From contig CM043947.1 of the NCBI GenBank assembly GCA_014529385.2, forward strand, positions 102,976,811-103,040,810: a DNA stretch of 64,000 nucleotides, written 5' to 3'. Origin of the DNA: Adiantum capillus-veneris. Its lineage: Eukaryota; Streptophyta; Polypodiopsida; Polypodiales; Pteridaceae. A program made the translations under genes and the position numbers. Below, piece after piece: positions 58,548-64,000 of this stretch (the first letter of the stretch is position 1; every line of letters starts with the position of its first letter). The notes under the pieces were generated by a model. The model saw nothing but the letters and a program-made list of their open reading frames with translations, was not told the origin of the DNA and searched no databases.

Positions 58548-60257
58548 TTGTGCCATGGCATAGACGTGGTTGTAGGCAATAAGCCCATAAGTAAATCACC
58601 TTACAAAATAAGTCATTTTGACACTAATAAGGTGGAACATCAGCTTGTTGACTATCTCACTAGAGGGTTTATACAACCCAATTTTTCACCATGGGCCTCT
58701 CCCATCTTGCAGGTAAAGAAATTATTGTGGATTGAATGCAATTACTTTTAAGAACAAGTATCCATTGCCAAGAGTGGATGAGTTATTTGGTAAGCTTACC
58801 CACATATCTTTATACATAAATATACTTGAGGTTAGGGTATCATCAAGTACACATTAGGCTTGTTGATATATCAAAAACTACTTTACAAACAAAATTTGGA
58901 CACTATGAGTTTATAGTTATTCCCCTTGGATTGACCAATACACCAACTACTTTCATGACGCTTGGATAGTGTCTTAAAACCATACATTGGCAAGTTTTTC
59001 CATCATTTTATTGATGACATTCTAGTGTAAAGTGCCTCTAAGGAAAATCATTTTCAACATATGAAGCATGTGTTTAAATTGTTATGACAAAAAATTAGTT
59101 TTATGCCGAGGAATCCAAGTGTGAGTTTCTCAAGAAAGATATTCACTATTTCAAGCATGTGATTTTAGTTGCCGGACTATAGATAGATAAATCCAAACTG
59201 TATGCCATCAGAAGTTGTACTTCTCTTAAAAATTTAAAAGTGCTACAAATTTTCTTGGGATTTGCAGGTTTTAAACAAAGGTTTGTTAAAAACTATGCTC
59301 ATATTGCTGTTCTCATGACATACCAACTCAAATCCAAGGGAAAAACCTTACAACAGGGAGAAGCTCAACAGAAAAGTTTTGACGTTCTCAAGAACGCATT
59401 AGCTACAACTACCATTGTAGCTATTGTGGATCCTTTGAAATTGTTTTTGTTAGAAACATATGCTAGTAACCGTGCTATTGGAGCATTTCTTCTACTGCAA
59501 GAGGGAAGACTAACTGCATTTAAAAGTAATAAGCTTAAGTTTGCACCATATAATTTATTTTCTTATGGAAGAAAACTCTATGAAATAGTGTTTGGTTTGA
59601 AAATGTGATGACATTATTTGTATGGAGTTCAATTTGAGATTGTGTTCGCCCATGAAAGTATAAAATGGTTTACACAACAAAAAGATTTGAAGGGTCGCAA
59701 GGCCAGGTGGGCTAAAAGTCTTTAGTAGTATGATACAAAGCTTTGATAATGTGAAGGATGATACAATGTGGTAGTTGATGCTCTTAGTTATAAGTCTGGA
59801 TTAACTCTCTTCTTTTTTTTGAGCTTCAAAGTGAGTTTTTGGAATCTCTCAAGGAAAAATATGAGCATGATGAAACATACTCCAAAGTGTTGAGCCATGT
59901 GAAAATGAGGAATCCTTCTCACACCAATGTTGCTAGTGTGTCTTTAACCTCCAAACCAAGTTCTCCTGTTTTGAGTGATAAACTAGAGAGATGCAAGAAT
60001 TTTTCCATAGATGATGGATACCTACTCCACAAGGGGAGAGTTTGAGTACCGACGAACACAAAATTGGTGCCAAATTCTTTATGAATGTGATGACATCCTA
60101 AAGCAGGGCATCTAGGCATGAAGAAAACTTTTGCACTCGTACAACAATAGTTTTATTGGCTAGATTTCCATAGGTATGTTCAAGACTGTGTCTTTCATTG
60201 TCAAATATGTCAAGTAAATAAAGTGGAGTGCCTGAAAGTAAGAAGCTCCTTGCATCC
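58548..60257 (+). pseudogene. Ty3/gypsy reverse transcriptase-RNase H-integrase N-terminus relic
   Basis: An RT start with S-P-Y-K-I-S ... G-F-I-Q-P-N-F-S-P-W-A-S-P (58600-58720), the catalytic F-I-D-D-I-L-V (~59000-59030), the RT/RNase H connection L-G-F-A-G-F-K-Q-R-F (59255) and RNase H with E-T-Y-A-S-N-R-A-I-G-A (~59455). Last comes a zinc-binding integrase start C-Q-I-C-Q (~60200). Many stops and shifts; dead. The sequence breaks off near 60258, where the LTR candidate starts. Confidence 0.85.
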
Positions 60258-61178
60258 TGTGGGACGCATGTCTAACCTCACCATCCTATCTTACTGCAAT
60301 ATTAGTGAGAACCATGATTAATTTGTCAAACCATGGGACGAAGCTGACTCGACTAGTGCATAGAGGATACAAGAGGTTGTCAATCTCTCAGAAAACAACT
60401 AACAACTCACATCTAACTCTGGCTACACTCAAGTGACTGAAATCACCAAAAGCCAATCGCTCATCGGCAAGCAAATCATATCTATTACAGCATCAAATGA
60501 CATCCAAATGTAATGAAACTTCTAGGACAAGTTTATGAGACCTAAGCACACATGCTTATGGTCTCAAACCCCACTTTAGGCCAAGTTCCAAAATTGCAAT
60601 TATTAACAACAGTGGATTTTTGACCTAATCATTTTTGACCCAGAATGCATCTAAATGCTTAGCAATGATGCCCCAATACCCCACCTATGCTTAGTTTTCG
60701 ATTTAAAAATGTAAATTCCTAGTTATGATGAGATTAGGCCGCGGGTCGGCGATGCCAAAAGCTACAAAATATAGTGAATGGCTTACGTCAATGCTTAGAG
60801 CTCTTACCTGCGGTTGCAATGCAACAAACGCAATCGCAATGTGACAACTGGAGAGGGAGTAGGAAGCGCGAGAAGGAGAGAAGTGAGCGCCATTAGCTCA
60901 CGCTGTGTATTTCTTATCCAAAACTTATTATAAAACTTACAAAAATTGGCTTTTATACCTTAGCCAAGGTTTTTGGGTGGTCAAAACTAATAATCTAGAG
61001 TTCTACCAAAGCTGGGAAATGATTGGCTGATACAATCTGGAAGCTTGTAGCCTCGGCTCATTAATTACAAAGTTTATCTGAGAAAATAGGAGTTACAATA
61101 TTTCCGATTTATCAAAAAAATAATTTTTTTACAAAGAGAACTTCGAAAAACGATGATTAAGTTGGCTTGCTGCTAACA
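60258..61178 (-). repeat. Candidate 3' LTR of a minus-strand retroelement
   Basis: On the minus strand it would start TGTTAGCAGCAAGCC at 61178, right after a polypurine tract, and could end ...CCCACA at 60258, giving TG...CA ends and ~920 bp. The gypsy relic stops at the same place. The partner LTR is not in the window, so the limits are provisional. Confidence 0.5.
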
Positions 61179-61196
61179 TCCCCCCCCCTCCTCGCC
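61179..61196 (-). other. Polypurine tract of the minus-strand retroelement
   Basis: On the minus strand GGCGAGGAGGGGGGGGGA immediately precedes TGTTAGCAGC, the standard position of a polypurine tract before a 3' LTR. Confidence 0.6.
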
Positions 61197-61218
61197 TGTG
61201 TCGTCCCTTGACACAGCT

Positions 61219-63983
61219 TTACGGGCTGAAATAGTCTTTGGGTTGATGGCTGAGGAGGCGGTCTTTAAGCGCATCCAGTGCCTTCTGATATCTGATTCTT
61301 CGTTCTTTGTCGAGCACTTGCAGAAATTGCATTGTTACTTTATTCTTCAGCTCTAGGGCAAATATCTTCACTGGAGCAAATATCTTCATTAGCGAGGTGA
61401 AGAATCTAGTGTAGAAAGATTCTTCAAAGGCTAGCATATTATCCGAGGTCAAGAACATACATGTGGCATAGAAGCCGTAAAGGACTTCTTCCGAAGGTTG
61501 CCCACTCAGATCGTAGCATAAGCCTTTGTTTCCTTCCAAGAATGATAGCCATGGGGCTCTTGTTTGCTCAGTCTTATAAAAAACTTGTGTACATGTGAGT
61601 AGCATTCTGCAGATCTTACATAGCATGGCACAGGAGAGACCTGACAAACTCTTGAAGAAAGACATGGCGCCTGTTAGGGTTTTCACCATGTATTCCTCTG
61701 TCGCTTGGCCTCTCTCTGGAGCTAGCAACCTAGGAAAGTTAAGCCAAGCTAGCCTCTTCTTTTGCAGTGCTTCATGCGCTTGCCATGTCCTTACTCTGGG
61801 TACAGGACAGAAGGCTGGATCTCTTTAAAGGGATGCAGGTGCTCTTGTGAACAGAATCAGGTATCCTGGATTCTTGTTCAGCCAGCTTAACCGCCACTTT
61901 GGGTGGTCTTTATCTAAGCCATCTTCTTTCATATCTTTGTACAGCCTGTCTTTCAACTGTAATAATTCTACTTTGATGAGAGGGTACGGTAGGGATTGTT
62001 GATGCCATTGAGCGTTGATCTGATTCGGAGTGAGTTGAGTGACATTGAGAGAGTGTAAAACTCTCAACTCCCAATCCATTGTGGCTTTCCACTGCTCATC
62101 CACCTCTAGGGTGATCTTCTCCTTCAATGCATCTTCTTCAGCTTTTGACAGCTGGACCATTGGCACTGTGTCTTCATCCGTGATGTTAATCTGAAAATCT
62201 TCATCACCACTTGTCTTTGCTGTGGACTGTGTCTCATAATAAGCAAACGAGACCGAGGGTATGTCTATCTGTGGCGGCTCTGAAGTGCCTGCCCCTTCCT
62301 GTGTGTCTGGTTTTCCATCTCTGAGGAGTTGATTAATCCGCTTGAGTTCTACTATCTCCTTTAGGAGCTCCTCCTCTCTTTGAACCCGCATCAGTGCCAG
62401 GTCCCTGCGCTGTGATTGTTCTAGCTTTAATTCCAATTCAAGTTCTTTGTTTCTCTTATTGAGTGCTTTGTACACTTCATCAATTCCTTTGATCGAGGCC
62501 ATGACTGGATTTTCTCTCATTTGCCGTAAGAAAATGGTCTGATCATTGATCCACTGCTCCGAATACTGCAGAGAAGCATTGGTACCATCTAATTGTACCT
62601 AAATTTTCTAGCTAACAGAGATGTTGTAAGAAGTTCATTCATAACTTCTGGCAGCTGCTCATCTTTTGCTTTGCAGGCATCAGATAGTTTGGTAAGTAGA
62701 TCTTCTAACTCCTCCATTTCTTTTTGTTGCCTATTTCTAGATAACTGATGCTATTACGCTTTTGCCTTGAGCTCTTGCACCTGCCTTTGAAGATCAGTGA
62801 TGACAATCATCCTGTCTTCTAACTCTCCTTGGAGAGCGTCGATCACCATCTCAAGTTCTTTGGCCTTGGTGCTACGGTTTAGTGCTATTGAGGGGAGTCG
62901 CTTCGTCACTTTCTGCATCTTCCATGCATATTCATTGACTTGGACAATTACTTCGTCGTTTGACTGCCACTCCTCCTGTCTTGCCAGCAGCTGGGATGTG
63001 CCTGCAGCCTCATGTGTGGCTTCTTGCTGCATCGTAACTGCTGGTTGTTCTTGTGTAAAGGTAGATGGTTGGTCTTCTTCTTGGTTATCCTGAGGCTTTG
63101 ATGCCTCGGCAGTTTTTGGCTGAGTAGAAGTAGAGGGTGTGGCCTTCGACCTTGCTATCTCTTCAGGTGCCGTCCTTTCTTCCATCTTTGGCTCAGTTTA
63201 TTTCTCATGTGCAGTGGTAGACTCTTTTTCTGCATCTACTTCCTTATCAGTCTCTTGTTCAGATCTACTTGCCTTTTCCTCTTCTGGATTTTGAGTATCT
63301 TCAGCTGCCTTCTCCGGTTCCGGCTCTCGGACTCTTTTTCTTTCTGTATGTTGTGCTGGTCAGCTTCTTTTGCGGCTTCTATTGGTTTGGTGGACTCAGA
63401 ATATTTGTCTTTATTAGGATTTGCTTCTTCATTGGTGTCTTTGCCTGCAGGTGATGGTGGTGGACTAGGCATGGGATGGTCCTGTTGTTCTGTAGGCGGT
63501 GAGGTGGGTCGGGGAGATCATGACTTTGCTCTTGTCTAGCCGTTTCCTCGGCTTGCCTTTGGTCTTCTACCTCCTTGGATTTTTTTTAGCAGATTCTTCT
63601 ATCTCCTTCAGCTTTAGAGCTTCAGCCTATTGATACATTCTTTCTAAATGCTCTGTTGGATCATCCGTCTCTTTTCTTGTATGATGCTTCGTTCGAGGGC
63701 CTTTAAGTCTAGTAGGTATCCATTTTTATGGGTCCTTCCCTTGTGCTTGCATACTGCACTGGTACGCGTGTTTCTCTCTTTCAAAGCGCGCTTGTTTTTG
63801 AGCTGCCTCTTCTTGGTGTGCGGCCACAACTTTTCTTTTCATTTCTTTTCTCCGAGCTCTCTTTTCTTCGTTGTCAGAGCTCTCGCTGCTATGCCTTTTA
63901 GGAGAGCTGTCAGCTGACTCTTCATCAGATTTATATGATCTCTTACCTGACCTTGTAGCTCTTGGAGAGGGTTGTGCTGCCAA
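61219..63983 (-). pseudogene. Coiled-coil gag-like ORF of an LTR retroelement, frame-disrupted
   Basis: Successive minus-strand segments: a basic, Ser/Arg/Lys-rich start (63983-63726), a P-rich segment (63472-63236), a Glu/Gln-rich coiled-coil part (63185-62754), a longer coiled coil with many E-L-E-L-E-L-type heptads followed by a globular part (62520-61825), and a C-terminal globular part (61728-61219). The last two are in the same frame, separated only by a stop at 61825-61827; the others need frame changes, and stops occur at ~63723 and ~62752. No protease, RT or integrase motif is present, yet a polypurine tract and LTR candidate follow directly, so this may be a non-autonomous gag-only type element. 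I do not recognise the family. The start may lie past the window. Confidence 0.5.
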
Positions 63984-64000
63984 TATCCATGTGTTCTGAT

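Noticed and set aside
62797-63917. Plus-strand Ser/Phe/Leu-rich frames at 62797-63917 as membrane proteins
   Set aside because: They are antisense shadows of the Glu/Lys-rich minus-strand gag-like ORF.

Overview
The window is repeat-dominated nuclear DNA of a land plant, probably one with a large genome (fern, lycophyte or gymnosperm; I cannot place it further). The evidence is decayed Ty1/copia and Ty3/gypsy retrotransposons, plant-type introns with GT..AG borders and pyrimidine tracts, long tandem-repeat fields, and a protein with the D-N-C-x-G-E-N-K-N ... G-H-T-H-E-D-I-D signature that I recall as the DUF7869-type transposase-like family. No ordinary single-copy host gene is evident.

The main observation is a very large terminal-inverted-repeat (TIR) DNA element, called copy B here, spanning about 10729-50269 (39.5 kb). 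It has perfect 16-bp TIRs (AAGACCATATTAGGTA) and a 4-bp target duplication (ACTA). It interrupts the reverse-transcriptase region of a Ty1/copia element: the copia sequence stops at 10728 and resumes at 50274 in register. A second copy of the same element, copy A, occupies 1-8595 in the opposite orientation. Only its gene-bearing end is in the window, and it is inserted in the gag region of the same copia. Together the two copies make an apparent giant inverted repeat around a 2.1-kb copia spacer.

Copy B from left to right: left TIR; an intact 1075-codon DUF7869-like gene reading towards that TIR; tandem repeats; a CT-rich block with a 90-bp repeat; a 15-kb satellite field whose core is a higher-order array of ~441- and ~425-bp monomers; a decayed intron-containing gene with a DGQHS motif; a SET-domain exon; a first FCP1/NIF-type HAD-fold gene; satellite in the opposite orientation; a second FCP1/NIF-type exon; more satellite; right TIR. 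The motif GGACAAGTGGTGGACCTT occurs throughout, almost always on the plus strand left of ~42.3 kb and mostly on the minus strand to the right. Each plus-strand cargo exon starts directly after a splice acceptor in the same phase, and two of them lack a usable start codon, so upstream leader exons are implied.

Right of copy B: the copia RT/RNase H end and 3' LTR (to ~51.8 kb); two ~1.1-kb direct repeats flanking a Ty3/gypsy integrase remnant (51.8-55.3 kb); a decayed minus-strand transposase-like gene (~55.7-57.7 kb); a Ty3/gypsy RT/RNase H relic (58.5-60.26 kb); and a minus-strand LTR element with a frameshifted coiled-coil, gag-like ORF (60.3-64 kb) that may run off the window.

A working model, which is inference: the DUF7869-like protein mobilises the 39.5-kb element, the dispersed motif is a binding site or structural repeat, and the SET, FCP-like and DGQHS genes are captured cargo.
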